DNA of 64,000 nucleotides from Fusarium oxysporum f. sp. lycopersici 4287 (GCF_000149955.1 NC_030992.1:2345477-2409476); one strand, 5' to 3'. Positions 12,098-24,056 are shown, counted from the first letter of the stretch. A program made the numbers and translations. Notes: generated by a model not told the origin, from the sequence alone.

Positions 12098-12319
12098 AGC
12101 AATCCCGCCCAGTTGAATATCAGAGGAGAAGCAAGCATATAGTGCATACAGTTACTTGAAAACAAACAGACATAGCTCATTTCGTGAAAAATCAGTTGCC
12201 CATACAAGAGCAATATCTAGGTAGTCTATGACCGGATATACCGTTATGCCAGACTCCAAAAACGCCATGCACCTGTATCTTGCTTGGTCTACTCATACAC
12301 TACCCAATCCGAGCTCAGC

Positions 12320-12955
12320 TTAGAGGTTTGTCACGCCTGGGGTCCAGCCCTCTCCTATCCTCTTCATGTCATCAGCAAACTTGCGACTTGTGATCTTCTT
12401 CCCCCCTCTCCCGCCCAGGGGAGCATGCTCATCCGGGTCATAAAATGGGTTCTGTAACAACTTGACATATGCATGCTGCATGGCGCGAAACACGGGCTTA
12501 AGCTCAGCGTCGCGTAGGCCTGCAGCAGCGCCCCGACTTGCAGCTACCGGGGCATTACCATCGACACGCCGACCGCGCATATCGACAAGACAGACCATGC
12601 GGACGCCTGTGTTGGTCTCGAAGCCGTAGGCGGCAAGGCGGTCATCGACAGCGTGGAGAAGCCCAAAGTCTCCCGAGAGGCCAACCCCTGAGACTGCGTT
12701 GGTCTTTGCGCGCAGATCAAAGACATCGATAGTGGAAGAGAGCAGGAGGGAGAACTGGAGAGGTGTGCGAATCGGAGCGAATGTGTTTGTTACTGGATCG
12801 AGCGAGGGGAAGATTGAGATATGGAGAGGGTTGTTCTGTGTGTAGCCATGGTGCGTCAGCGGATATTCAGTGATAATTATGGCAATTTGGTGTTTTATAC
12901 TAACATTTCGGCCGATAACGCCTAGACAGGCGATTGAAGGTATTGCGGTGGACAT
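12320..12955 (-). CDS. TCA17: TRAPPC2-like (Tca17) trafficking subunit
   Basis: Sedlin-fold subunit of TRAPP, the Rab exchange factor of Golgi and endosomal transport. Two exons (12905-12955 and 12320-12835) split by a 69-nt phase-0 intron give 188 residues. The ATG at 12955 starts MSTAIPSIACLGVIGRNNNP, the usual TRAPPC2L opening (IACIGVIGKNNNPL), which supports start and splice. LQFSLLLSSTIDVFDLR, GDFGLLHAVDDRLAAYGF and FRAMQHAYVKLLQNPFYDPD follow. It is longer than the human protein (about 140) through an inserted loop around residues 108-150 and a basic tail. Separation from the paralogue Trs20 rests on the N-terminus and YGFETNTG. Confidence 0.85.
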   Translation of the reverse strand: MSTAIPSIACLGVIGRNVSIKHQIAIIITEYPLTHHGYTQNNPLHISIFPSLDPVTNTFAPIRTPLQFSLLLSSTIDVFDLRAKTNAVSGVGLSGDFGLLHAVDDRLAAYGFETNTGVRMVCLVDMRGRRVDGNAPVAASRGAAAGLRDAELKPVFRAMQHAYVKLLQNPFYDPDEHAPLGGRGGKKITSRKFADDMKRIGEGWTPGVTNL

Positions 12956-13553
12956 GGTTATTACAGCTTGTTGACGAAGATGAAGGTTGAAAGAGGAAGC
13001 TCGGCTTAGTGGGAGCCTCCATGCTCGCTTGGTGCCCGCGGGCAGCCTTAACTTGTAATCCCCACCAGTCTCTAAGGTCAACATAATGAATAGTCTGCAA
13101 GGGAAATGAACATTCAGATTGTAGTAAATATGAGATTCGTTTCTGATTACAATACTGGAAATGTCTATTATAGTTATAGTCTCAAGCTGGAAGCATGATG
13201 AGGCGGCTGGAGGCTGGAATGTCTCTCTTTAGTTCGATTGTCTGAAACCGGCCATCAACTGAGAAACCATGATCCGTACATGTCTATTATTCATGGTATA
13301 GGTAGTTAAGCTGAACAGAGCCTTCAAGTGCGTATATAGCACTGCTTGGTATCCATATGTTTATGCTGTCAAAACAATTCAATAATCGTGAAAATTCATA
13401 ATCGCTTGCTTGATGCAGCATATCCCACCCTATTAACATACACTCCAGATTCATAGTAGGTAGTGAATAGTTCCCAATAAAGAACTATGTGACGACTCAA
13501 CCAAGGCTTGTACAGCCGTCTCTTATATCCCTGGGACATCCGAGCTCGTGCTT
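12956..13553. other. Intergenic region between TCA17 and MCT1
   Basis: Promoter side of the TRAPPC2-like gene and 3' side of MCT1. AT-rich, with no ORF or repeat of note. Confidence 0.4.
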
Positions 13554-14846
13554 TTACTCTGAATACTCATCATCTTCCATGAGATTCGCCGTATCTTCAA
13601 GCCCTCTCAGAACCTCCTCAACCTCAGATGGATCCGTAATAGCCCATACGCCCCCTCCCTTCACAAGGTCCTTGCCGCGCATGCCAACCTCTTTTCCGAC
13701 AAGATTGCGGCCGACCTTTCCAGGTCCGACGCCCACCCATCGTCGTATGCGCGCCTCTTGATCTAGGTATTTGATGCTATCCCACCAACGAACTGTATCC
13801 AGACAGCCACGGGCCAGCAAATCCTTGAGCTCCTTCTTACAGCAGACTGGCCGCGCAGACACGTTGCTCACGATGGGCAATTTGCCCGGGAATGTCACAA
13901 CGTCCTCCTTTTCGCGACCCTCTGCCCTGCTGGGTTCTTCTAGGAGCTGGCGCATTACGGTGACGGCTGGTTGCATGATGGGACTGTGAAAGGGACTGTC
14001 GGCTTTGAGACGGACGGCGCGCGGGTCGTAGCCAAGGAATTGACGGACGTGGGCGATAAGCGTCTTTATACGCTCGATATTTCCGCTCAGTACAATCTGA
14101 TTCTTGCTGTTTATGTTGGCTATCAAAACTTGTTCAATCGGTGGCAGGTCGGCCTGGTCTTCAGCTGAGATGCCGACAAACTCCCGAATGGCCTGAATCA
14201 GGCTGTCCATATGTTCCGGATGGGATATAACTGCCACCATGCCATACTCGCCACCATACTTTTCAATTGCATGTTTCGTGGCGTCCGACATTGCCTCTGC
14301 CCGTTTACGAACGAGGTGTAGACTGTCCTGGAAGGAGATATAGCCACCCGCGACGACAGCGGCAAACTCACCCAGTGAGTGCCCCAGCGTCACATCAAAG
14401 TGGTCGGTGACTCTGAAGTTGAATTCGCGTTCGAGGATACGCAGGATGAAGATGGACGTAGCCATGATGGCCGGTTGCGCATTGGGTGTCTCAGTAAGAA
14501 GCTTTGATGGCCCGTTCTGAATGATGTCGGAGAGCTTGTAACCCATGTATTCGTCGATCTCGTCTCGTAACTGCGATGCTGTCGAAGGGAAAGCCTCGAG
14601 CCATGGAGTCAGCATGCCAACCCGCTGAACGCCCTGGCCGGGGAAGAACAGGGCTGTTCTGGTGCCGCCGCGATGTGTAGAACGCCATCTTTGTTGTGAC
14701 AGTTGATGCTTTGGTTGTTGTTGTTGCTGCTGCAAAGCCTGCAATGACGGTCGACTTGAGCTTTGCGGAAAAACAGGAGAGCGAACGTGATTAGCTATTG
14801 TGTAAGTGCGACAGCACCGCATCGTGGACATCGCGAGCTTGTCCAT
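13554..14846 (-). CDS. MCT1: Mitochondrial malonyl-CoA:ACP transacylase
   Basis: Type II (mitochondrial) fatty-acid synthesis enzyme that loads malonyl onto acyl carrier protein, supporting lipoic acid production and respiratory-complex assembly. Single exon of 430 residues if the ATG at 14846 is used; further in-frame ATGs lie at 14831 and 14822, all giving a basic, acid-poor leader. A polyglutamine run sits near residues 39-44. The transferase fold starts at TALFFPGQGVQ (64-73); the nucleophile is Ser157 in GHSLGE and the partner His287 in SPFHSPIM. These are complete FabD-type catalytic residues. Length exceeds yeast Mct1 (about 360), mainly through the leader. Confidence 0.93.
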   Translation of the reverse strand: MDKLAMSTMRCCRTYTIANHVRSPVFPQSSSRPSLQALQQQQQQPKHQLSQQRWRSTHRGGTRTALFFPGQGVQRVGMLTPWLEAFPSTASQLRDEIDEYMGYKLSDIIQNGPSKLLTETPNAQPAIMATSIFILRILEREFNFRVTDHFDVTLGHSLGEFAAVVAGGYISFQDSLHLVRKRAEAMSDATKHAIEKYGGEYGMVAVISHPEHMDSLIQAIREFVGISAEDQADLPPIEQVLIANINSKNQIVLSGNIERIKTLIAHVRQFLGYDPRAVRLKADSPFHSPIMQPAVTVMRQLLEEPSRAEGREKEDVVTFPGKLPIVSNVSARPVCCKKELKDLLARGCLDTVRWWDSIKYLDQEARIRRWVGVGPGKVGRNLVGKEVGMRGKDLVKGGGVWAITDPSEVEEVLRGLEDTANLMEDDEYSE

Positions 14847-15597
14847 TACCGTCTGAGCGGCGGGGCAGAAGATAGAGGTCAGGATGGACAAAGTGAAGAT
14901 CTCATGCTGAGGTGATATGCGTAGGCAAGTGGGACACAAAAGGGTTACAGGAGGAGAAGTAGCATCCCTAATTGCAATCAACGAAATAAGAAATCAGTCC
15001 CAGGTCCCAGACCAAACCCATGAGACTGATCACCCTTTGGGGGCCCCAGGCCTTGGGCCCTCCTACTCGGTCTAGGTCTGGGGTTCGGGAGTTTGCGTGA
15101 CGTCGGGGTAATGTTAGTGGGACAGGGTACGTACTGATTCCTCGGAATTGGGGGAGTCCTTGAATTGTCATGAAAATCATCGGGATGGGTTTCCCCTTCG
15201 TCCATCCAATCATATCGCGATCGCATTATCCGTTGCGTGATGCTTGGGGTTCCGGGACTGCCCCCACACTTAGAGCCGATGCCCCGACCTCATGCGGCTT
15301 CGGAGCTCCGTCGCTCCTTGGGAGGCGCTCCGAGGTGATACTTCCTAAATTTCCCTTCCACTCCCGCGGCAACGAGCCCGGTCATGTATGCGAATAAAAA
15401 TTGCATTAATTACATTACAGAAGTACGCATGCTCACCCTTCTGCGACAGGTACGTTCTTTTTGCTTTTGTCATGACTTCTACCTCTTCTCCTATTGGCCC
15501 GCAAGCACGGCTAACAAGACATCTGGCTCAGCACAGCATCTTGAGTCTATGTTCGTGTTTGTGTTCCCAGCTGCTATTCCCCGTCTCGTCTCCTTAA
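14847..15597. other. Intergenic region between MCT1 and APM3
   Basis: Promoter side of MCT1 and 3' side of APM3. A GC-rich palindromic stretch of GGGCCC-type blocks lies near 15040-15062 and a CCAAT motif near 15206. No gene seen. Confidence 0.4.
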
Positions 15598-17329
15598 TTA
15601 ACATCGTATCTCCACACCTCCCTTACTGATTGTCAAGTATTTGACACCCTTGTATGGCTTGACACTCTCTCCCAGGCCCTTACTCTTGCGTGTGTCGAGC
15701 TGAATACTCTCGACCTTCAGACCACTTGCCAACCATCCCTTGACCGAGAAGCTTACTGAGGCCGATGTTGGCATCAGGATTTTGTTCTGTGCGACCTTCT
15801 TGGCGTCCTTGTCGTCGCCTGTGCTCTCCGGGTTCTGCGCCGCCTTGGCAACAGGTACGCTCTGATATGGTCCGTCAAATGTGTAGTCGGTTCCAAATCC
15901 AAATCCGTTAGGATCGAATCCCCCATCACCCTCCTCTGTCAGCGGCCCCACCACAGTGCCTCTGAGTCCAAAGTAGCTTGTTCCGCCTGACAGTTCCTTT
16001 GCGGGAATGTACCATTCCAAGACCTTCTCTCCCGGATTAAAGCTGGCGTCGCCCTTGCTAGGCCGGATCTCAGATAGGTTCCTGACATCTGCTGGGAGTG
16101 GGATTGTCACAGTGAGGTCGTCCATCAAAGGTGCTCCTGGTGATCCAGGATGAGGTCCGCCTAATCGACCTCCACTGCCGCCTCTTCCCAATCCTGATGA
16201 TGCTGGCGAGGGTGCTCCAAGAATCTTGTTGACCTGTAATCGGACTTCGAAATCAGACCCTGTTGCACCTAATCCTGTTTTTACTTCCATATTAATCGGT
16301 AACTTGAGGTTGTTGGAGCTAAGACTTCCACTCTTCCCGCTTGAAAAAGGCAGTAAATCAACTTCATATCCAGCCAGGATAAATCTTCCGTCAGGTGGAA
16401 TGAAGCTGAGTTCGCCTGGTCTCTCTTTCCACCGGTTGAGCCGCACGCATGGGTGAAACACTGGTAGTTCCATGATGCCCCCGAGGTTGTGTTTTCCTGA
16501 TGGGCTAGTGATATTAAGCGTAATATCAGGAACGCCTGATACCTTTGAGGTAAATGCGATCGTTCCATTGGCAAAGGCAGCGAGAGGTCTTCCTGATGGA
16601 GCAAGCGTAACCGACAAAGTTTCGACGATATCGGCGTACATCTCATTGGACGTATGCCGTACGTTGGCTCGTCTCCATGGTAAAGCGGTTGAGTTCGAGG
16701 GCAGGATGGATGGTGTGCTTGAATTCGAAAAATTGGCGCCCAGAGGTGCTTTTCTGGCCACAGGTTAGCTCAAATACCAATTTTCTAAAGAGCTCAACGG
16801 TTCACTAACCCTGGAAGATTGATGCTTCCCAGTAGTTTTCCAACCCAGCCTTCTTGCTCCACCACTTCACGTAGGGCGTTTGGTTCTGTTGTGCTTATCG
16901 TACCTGCATCACACATCTCTGTTAAGAGCTGTGCAACTATGTCGTAATTGTTCTCGATCTTGACGGCCAGAAGTGGCGCGCCAAGAAAATCCTCGAATGC
17001 ATCTATTATACGGTGTAGAAACTCAAAGACTAGCAACGGTTCGATTTCGGTCGACGATGTAGCAAGAAATAAGAGGTTCGCGTGCGTCAGACTGAAGACG
17101 AGCGTCGGGGGGCTCGTATTGGGGAGGTAGATCAGGTTCGGTCGCGGTAGAGGGTGTTCTAGGTAGAGGGGCAGGAGATGAGTTGCCGACAATGGCCGCC
17201 CTGCGTAGGTATGTGATAGAATGGGGTTTCTGCGGCAAAGCGTTAGATAAGTATCTTATCGTTCAAACGCTTCTACGAGACGTACCGGTTATCATCGTAA
17301 ATGTGAAGTGCCTCAATAACTCCGTTCAT
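15598..17329 (-). CDS. APM3: AP-3 adaptor complex subunit mu
   Basis: Medium chain of the AP-3 coat, which sorts cargo from Golgi or endosomes to vacuoles by reading tyrosine-type signals. Three exons (17286-17329, 16810-17229, 15598-16753) give 539 residues. Exon 1 encodes MNGVIEALHIYDDN; the spliced join gives NRNPILSHTYAGRP, the conserved longin-like start of mu chains. The C-terminal mu-homology domain starts near WRRANVRHTSNEMYADIVET and continues through LNITSP and FHPCVRLNRW. An insertion rich in Gly and Pro (about residues 335-365) interrupts the domain. Intron 2 has a good CTAAC branch point. Divergent to the DMAC1-like gene with 257 bp between start codons. Confidence 0.92.
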
Positions 17330-17586
17330 GGTGATAACCTCCCTCGAAGTCAGTGCGTTAGGTAAGGTGAGTAGCTTCGCTTTGCGCCAACACGGGACAG
17401 CCCAAGCAATGACGAAACTGACACTAAAGCTCAAGACCCTAGACATGCATGACTCAGCAAACAGCAGTTTATCTGCCCAATCAAAGTTTGGTATCACGCG
17501 GCTTCAACCTTTGTAGTTGTGATTAATTCGAGCGTCAGTTTGTATTAGTCGTCCGAATTCCAAGTAGCAAAGCGAAAACACCCAAA
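17330..17586. promoter_or_regulatory. Compact divergent promoter, APM3 / DMAC1-like
   Basis: Only 257 bp separate two divergent ATGs, so the genes must share or overlap promoters. No single strong motif stands out. Confidence 0.45.
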
Positions 17587-17938
17587 ATGTCTGACAAAAT
17601 ACCGACAATTCAGGCTCTTGAGAAGCCAGAGAAGCTTGAGAATATCCTGCGTCAGGACAGAGGAGATGATTGTTTGCCTTGCAAAGTCGTTGGTCAGTTT
17701 TTTGAATTTGGCGGTTGCGATTTCTTGCAACTCAGAATAAGCTAATATGACGATAGGAAGCGGCGCATTCTTTGGCCTTGGAGCTTACAGCTACTTTTCC
17801 GGAATGTCACAGCTTGATAAGCAAAAGGATTTAATCCTACGGAGCAAATCGCCATTCGGTATGAGAAGTCGCAAGTTTGGAATCACATCTATTTCGCTTG
17901 CTCTGGTGTGGATGGGGCTCTGGCGAGCTTTCAAGTAA
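17587..17938 (+). CDS. DMAC1-like small mitochondrial membrane protein (DUF4536)
   Basis: A 95-residue protein from two exons (17587-17692 and 17757-17938) around a 64-nt phase-1 intron. After a charged N-terminus comes DCLPCKVVGSGAFFGLGAYS, a CxxC motif leading into a first hydrophobic helix. A second hydrophobic segment (FGITSISLALVWMGLWRAF) ends the protein. This CxxC-plus-two-helix plan fits the DUF4536/TMEM261 family, whose human member DMAC1 assembles the distal membrane arm of complex I. Filamentous fungi retain complex I, so the role is plausible, but function here is inferred from family resemblance only. Confidence 0.7.
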
Positions 17939-18677
17939 TCAAGGATATACATACGAATCATGCAGCGAACTCATCTCAATTCCAACACGTATCCCCTTGT
18001 ATAATAGCTCCCGGTGCGGCTCCCTACAAGCTGGCTCTAGCTTTCCTACTATCTTCTATTTCAGAAAATCATGTGTTACTACTATATTATACAAGTGGTT
18101 GGGTGCTTATTTTGTCGCTCAGCCTGCGATACTGAACGTGTACTATGCATATGCCCATCTTCGCACATCACTAATTAAAGCGTAGGGAGCAAGAAGGCGG
18201 GGGGGAATACATACAGGATGAATCAATAGTGTTTCACAAAGTACAGTATCTTACGGTACATACTGCGAAAGTCGTAGTTTTAGTCATTTAATGTTGCGTC
18301 ACTAAGGCCCCAGAATTGGATTCGAAATAAAAATCCCAAGTAACCGAACAGAACTCCAGTGTCAGTTTACCAAATTACAGTTGTGTTATTGATGGGTTGA
18401 CGTTATGTCGCTGGAGCTCCGTATAAGCTGCTGCGCTGTGTCGTAAAACACTAAAATCTCAACATGAAAGCCCCACATCGAATCTTTAACCAAACTCACC
18501 CATCAACCTCCAAAAAGCGACGACAGAGACCGAGAGGCTCACCAACCAGATACTACAAAACATACCTTGTTGTATCCGAATATAACATATTGAAAGACTT
18601 CTCCAAAGCCCTTATACGGTCATCTGACCGCAACAGCTAGCTCATATCTTGCTTTGCCATCTCACGATCATCTCACC
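17939..18677. other. Intergenic region before RRP4
   Basis: 3' side of the DMAC1-like gene and promoter of RRP4. ORFs across 17877-18185 are read-through shadows. No RNA gene seen. Confidence 0.4.
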
Positions 18678-19730
18678 ATGCCTATCACAATCCTCAGTCC
18701 TCAGCCTCCCACGCCTCGGAGGCCACATGCTGTTGCGGCTACAAACTCCGACTCTGATTCCGACTCAGAAGGCGGTGCTGGTATTGCGGCTGACGACATT
18801 CTCACTCCAGGCGCTGAGATAACTTCAAATGCCCAATGGATGCGGTAAGCTTTCAGCACGTCAAACCTCACAATTATTTATGTCGCTAACTTCTTCTCTA
18901 GTGGACATGGTACTTACGTGCCGTCTGGATCATCGTCTATCAAATCTTCTCTTGCTGGTACCCTCACAAAGACAAACAAGCTGCTCTCTGTGCGGCCTCT
19001 CCGAGCCCGTTACACTCCGGAGATTGGTGACTTAGTTGTTGGTCGGATCGTCGAAGTTCAGGCAAAGCGGTGGCGTGTCGATGTAGCCGCGTCTCAGCTT
19101 GCCATTCTCCAAATTTCAGCCATCAACTTACCCGGTGGTATTCTCCGCAAGCGTACCGAGACCGATGAGCTTCAAATCCGCAGTTTCTTCGCCGAAGGAG
19201 ATCTTGTTGTCGCAGAAGTCCAGCAGCTGCACCAAGACGGCGCCGCGAGTCTCCACACCCGCAGTTTGAAGTATGGTAAGCTTCGCAACGGTGTCTTCGT
19301 CGCTGTCACTGGCACCGGTGGTGGGGGTGGTGTCGTTCGATCCAAGAGACAGGTCTGGACAATGGATGTGGCCAACGCCGGCGGCAAGGTCGATGTCCTT
19401 CTTGGTGTAAATGGATACATTTGGATCAGCAAGCACATAGAAAGCGACCCGGCCGCTGAGGCAGCGGGCATCAACCGTATGGAGGAGAATGTTAGCAGCA
19501 AGGTCTACTCGAGTCAGAATGATCCCATGGAAGTGTCGACCATGCGCGAGATTGCGCGAATCCGCAGCGTCATCCTGGCCCTTGTTGAGAACGGGCTCAA
19601 GGTGGATGAAGATACAGTGACCAGAGGATACAGTGAGGCAGTGGATATGGTCCGTGATTCCATTGATGACGACCTGTACCTGGGAGGCAAGAAGGGACAG
19701 CACCTAGCAGCCGTTTTGACTGGCCGTTAA
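18678..19730 (+). CDS. RRP4: Exosome complex component Rrp4
   Basis: Cap subunit of the RNA exosome (3'-5' RNA decay and rRNA processing, nucleus and cytoplasm). Two exons (18678-18844 and 18902-19730) split by a 57-nt phase-2 intron give 331 residues. The first ATG is at 18678; a TTG-started extension was rejected. The splice forms GHGTYV, the conserved N-terminal motif of Rrp4. The S1 domain spans about [20 protein letters not shown]; the KH region follows with FVAVTGTGG and the family signature [12 protein letters not shown] Ser-Asp run lies in the N-terminal 40 residues. Identification is secure. Confidence 0.95.
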
Positions 19731-20120
19731 TGCTTGTATATTCAAAAATCTTCTGGCCTATTGGCAATCTAATACAAGATACCACAACCTCAAGTTTTAC
19801 TAGACATGGAGTCATAGTGTCGCGCAATATCAAGTTTTTGTTATTTTGTTTGAATCATCAACACCTTGATCAGGTGCATTAGGATGTACTTCAGAGAGCA
19901 TAGATGTCGCTATAATGCTTTACAGAAATTAAGGTAGAACTATTTGACCATTTTACATGTAACCGTACATACAAGGGGTATCCTCCAATTACCACCGTAA
20001 CTGCTTTCCATTTCTCAGCAAATGGTGTTAGACCACCGAGTCTCGGGGAGCCCCCTTGTTTTAGCAAGGCCTTCTCATGATATATGACTGACTAATAAGA
20101 GGGAGGGATTAACTAGATGA
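19731..20120. other. Convergent intergenic region RRP4 / HFD1
   Basis: 390 bp of 3' flank for two convergent genes; AT-rich, nothing else seen. Confidence 0.4.
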
Positions 20121-21788
20121 TTATCGTGTGAGCAATTGGCTCAGAACACCTTTCTTTGCTTCCAGTATGGCGGCTGCAACCACGAGGACGGCCCACCTGA
20201 GAAGAGCGCCCTTGGACTTCTTTGATCCGAGACCGAGGACCAGCGCAAGGAAGTATGTAATTCCCTTGGTTTTGTTACCGTTGCGATCAAAGTTAGGTTT
20301 TGAGTCGGCAACAGCCTTCATCCGATTCATAACGGGCCACTGGTATGGCATGTATCGCACGCGAAAGAGGAAGTCAGCCCAGTAAGGGACTTCGGCGATA
20401 GTACGCTGATGGCTAAAAGTTCTGATAGAGTAGATGCCATGATAGTTGCCCATTCCAGATTGGCCAACACCTCCCAAGGGAGACTGTGGAATCTGAGAGT
20501 GGAAGAAGGCATCGTTACATGTGGCGCCGCCAGAGGTAACATTATCCAGAACTGTGCTGCGTTAGGTATACTGTCAAAAGATTGGCGAGGTCAACGTACT
20601 CTTATTGTTCTCAGCCTTGCTTCCAAAGGCGCTAAGAGAGAGAGGCGTCGGGTCAACTGTATTAGCAATGTCGATGGCCTGGTCGAGGGAATCAACCGCC
20701 ATCATTGCGAAAATGGGGCCAAACGCCTCTTGGGTCATCATACTGTCGTTGATATCGTCAACAAGCACCGCCGTTGGCTCCATGAACAGGGTAGATTCGT
20801 CCATGGAGCCGCCCAGGACAATCTTGCCGTTGGTGCCATCAAGCATCTTCTTGAGGCGGTTGAAGTGGCCAGCATTGACGATGCGGCAAAGATCAGGGCT
20901 GTTCTTGGCGCCTTTGGGGAAGAAGGTGCGCATCTGGTTGTTGAGCTCCCCCAAGAATTGAGAAAGAACACTTCGCTCGACGAGGATGTAGTTGTGAGAC
21001 ATGCAAACCTGGCCTGCATTGAGAGATTTCTGCCACAGAAGTCGTCTGGCGGCCAATTTGAGGTTGGCGTTCTTGGTGACAAAGGCCGGGTTCAAACCAC
21101 CGAGCTCGAGAAGCACAGGAGTTAGGGTCTCGGCAGCCTTCTGGGCAATAATCTTGCCGACTGCCTTGCCGCCGGTGAAACAAATTTTGTCGAACTTCTG
21201 CTCGAGCAGAAGTTGAGTCTCGGGCAAAGCACCATTAACATATGTGAAACATTCGGGGTCCAGGGACTCGTCGAAGATCTTCTTGAGCACCATGGCACAG
21301 TTGGGAGATGATTCAGAGGCCTTGAGAACAACACAGTTACCACAAGCGATCGCGCCAATGACAACAGGGAGGTTGAGCTGAAAAGGGAAGTTGAAGGATC
21401 CAATGTTAAGGACAACCCCGAGTGGTTCGAAGCGAGTGCGGTGCTTCATGGCACGAAACTGCAAAGGAACATTGGGGACAGGCTCATCGCGTAGCCATTT
21501 TTCCATGTTATTGACCATGTCGATACATTCTTGCTTGCACCAATCAATCTCGGCCAGAACGGCCTCGTACTTGCACTTGCGAAGATCTTTGATAAGAGCA
21601 TCTTGCATCAGTTCAGTGTTGTCGACGATGGCCCAGTACAGCTTGCGAATCTGAATCATGCGAAACTCTATGTCTTTGGTACGGCCTGATCTGAAGGTCT
21701 TCCTCATGAGATCGACCTTGGCGGCGATCTCATCGAGGGGCGTGTGCTCTAAAGGAGCAATGGTATAGGATGAATTGTTGTCAGCCAT
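20121..21788 (-). CDS. HFD1: Fatty aldehyde dehydrogenase (ALDH3 type, tail-anchored)
   Basis: NAD(P)-dependent oxidation of medium and long-chain fatty aldehydes, including hexadecenal from sphingolipid breakdown. Two exons (20600-21788 and 20121-20551) around a 48-nt intron with a CTAAC branch point give 539 residues. Class-3 features: GSFNFPFQ (cofactor region, about 130-137), FTGGKAVGK, catalytic Glu228 in LLELGG, catalytic Cys262 in NAGQVCMSHNY, and TSGGATCND just after the splice. The C-terminus has a hydrophobic helix (LLRWAVLVVAAAIL) followed by a short basic tail. This suits anchoring to the ER, lipid droplets or outer mitochondrial membrane, as in yeast Hfd1 and human ALDH3A2. The acceptor was chosen because it restores the ALDH frame. 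Confidence 0.92.
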
Positions 21789-22937
21789 GTTGATGAGTGA
21801 TGTTGAAATGTGGTTGGTTGGCAGGATAGATTAAGTGCTGACGCCACTGCCTGTGTTTGGTGTCGCGGGTTGGGGACGATGTATGATGCGTAAAAGACAA
21901 CTCCTTGTCTAAGAAAAGGATGGTGACGTTTTCAGTTGAAGAAGAGTTGAGAATTTTAGTGTTGGATTGAAGTGATGAGTTTGAGAATGCGTTGATCTCT
22001 TAGAGGCCTTCTCCTAATTAATCAGGCTACCTTGCCCAGAAGTCGAGATTGGGTGGATTCGTCAGCCCTGGGAGGAATATTTAACCAATATTTCTGCGCA
22101 GCCTCACAATATAACAGTCATAGACTTTAAGCAAGACCGAACCAGTTGCTGAAGCGTCAAAGACTAGGTAGATACGACCGCGAGATGTAATAAAGAAAAT
22201 AAAGGAGCCAGGACAATCAATTTCAAGGGATGCAAATGAGGGGCTCGTTGTATCGAACCCCGGATCGCCTCCCTCGGCAGCCATCCACATCCACGTGCTG
22301 AATCATGCCGAGGCACAGTTTCGTCAGAGCTTGAAGTCTGTTTAGGTAGGTACATAGTATGGGTTGAACTGGTTCAATGGATGACAATGACGATCATTTG
22401 CAATACCGGTCGGTACCCGCGCGCATTTTGAGCCCTGCACGTTCAAGAGCCACCAGCCCTACCTCAGGTACGCCCGCCTGTTTAACTAGTACTAGCCCGA
22501 AGGCCGAATCTCTCATTAATTCAGTGGTTCTTTCAACGGCATCTTAGACCAGTCCTTTACTACTGACTTATAATCAAGACAATAGAGATTAATGTTATCA
22601 TTGGACTTCATTATCTCTTCTATTACCAATTTTCCTCGATATGCACGGCTCGAATTAAGTTGGCACTTAACATTATTGCTGTTGTGTTACTCCAAGTCCT
22701 GTACTTACCACCTTTAGTGTAACGCAATGCCATCTATACGCACATCTCGCATGGTGGGTCTGAAACTGGCATAGGGTGCTTTTTGGGCTTTGCCCATCTA
22801 TTACACCAGCATTTTTCGAACTGGCATGATCTTCATGCTTTTGTTGCTTTGTTATCAGAAGCAGCCCGACCGGGCCCACCTTTTAAGGTGGTGATAACCT
22901 CACTTTGAGCTCCTCGTGACAACGGTGATAACTTCAC
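21789..22937. other. Intergenic region HFD1 / Ras-like gene
   Basis: 1.15 kb holding the HFD1 promoter. A tRNA-like GGTTCGA is present around 22255 (reverse strand) but lacks a matching A box and cloverleaf. No gene seen. Confidence 0.4.
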
Positions 22938-23600
22938 TTATGATCCTGCTCCCATCAACATGTCTTTTCCGATTCCCTTCCTTTCCAAAACCCTCGCCGC
23001 CAGCTCCTCTACTACATCCTTGACCCCGTCTCCCCAAAGTGCCGACACAACCCCAAACTTAGCCCCTAACAACACCGACAGTTTCCTCCCCTCTCCTAAC
23101 CCCCGCTCCCATACGCTCCCCGCGGCCTCCGCGCCATCGGCCTTGCCAGCAACCACGGCCGTGGGTGGCGCCGCTTCTCCTAAGTGCGGAGCCAGCACTT
23201 GGAGCCGTATGCGCCGAAGCTCTTCCAGGCTCTCGATGGAGGAGCTGTCGTATAGCAGAATTAGAGCATCCGCTTCCGTTGCTATGCGGCGGGATTCGGG
23301 AGCAGATTGAATAAATGTTGATGGGATGCGCTCAAGGTTGATGATGGTCGGGATGCCAGAGACGTTTGCCAGACGCCGGTCCCCGGATGTTTCGGTAATG
23401 GGATCGTACAAGTCTGTGAAGACATCTTGACAATACTGGTATCTTGCTTAGCAAATGCTCTCCCTCATGAGAACGAACACCAACGCAGCAGTATCTATTC
23501 GTCTTTTTGCACCGAGTTAACTCACCCTCCGTATGAAGCTCTTCTTTCCAGAAGCCGGAGCTCCAAGAATAATAATGTTGACCAGGTGTTCCGTCTGCAT
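22938..23600 (-). CDS. Degenerate Ras-like small GTPase
   Basis: 190 residues from two exons (23526-23600 and 22938-23435) around a 90-nt phase-0 intron. The start and splice give a P-loop strand (IIILGAPASGKKSFIRR) running into YCQDVFTDLYDPIT, the switch I region of Ras proteins (YDPTIED). Later parts are unusual: the DxxG motif of switch II is not recognisable, G4 is reduced to AGKADG, and G5 is VSALWG. There is no C-terminal CaaX prenylation box; the protein ends MLMGAGS. It is therefore probably a divergent small GTPase with altered nucleotide handling and no lipid anchor. Its specific role is unknown. Confidence 0.7.
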
Positions 23601-24056
23601 CGTGTAGTAAGTCCCCCTTTATCCTGGATTGTTTTCTCGAGGAAAACGAGTAATGGACGACGCTTTTTTTTTTTTTTTTGATACGAAAAAAACGAGGTTA
23701 TTTAGACGGGAGTCGATCATATGTTTCCTCATAATTGCTTGGCAGTCATGATGCTCTTAGTCAGCAGCTTCAACTTGCATGATGAAACGACATGAGCCTA
23801 TTTCCCCAATAAGGTTGGCTGTACAGGCATTTTGATCATGAACGTCCTCCTAAACTGGGTGTTCATTCCACATTCGCTCCATGTGCACTCTGAGAAGCTG
23901 ACTCAAAATCGCCTGAGACGGCTCAATATCCGTGTGCCTTTTGTTAATGTCCGCTTATATATACACCTGCAGTTGTACATGCTCCGCCTATTTCAGCGTA
24001 CGTATAATACATATCATCCCCACGTTAAACATCTGAGGGGTTTGTCTATTTATTTC
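23601..24056. other. Intergenic region with a T16 run
   Basis: Upstream of the Ras-like gene and downstream of mS35. A run of 16 T lies at 23664-23679. No gene seen. Confidence 0.4.
23664..23679. repeat. T16 homopolymer
   Basis: Sixteen T about 65 bp upstream of the Ras-like gene start; simple tract, possibly length-variable. Confidence 0.85.
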
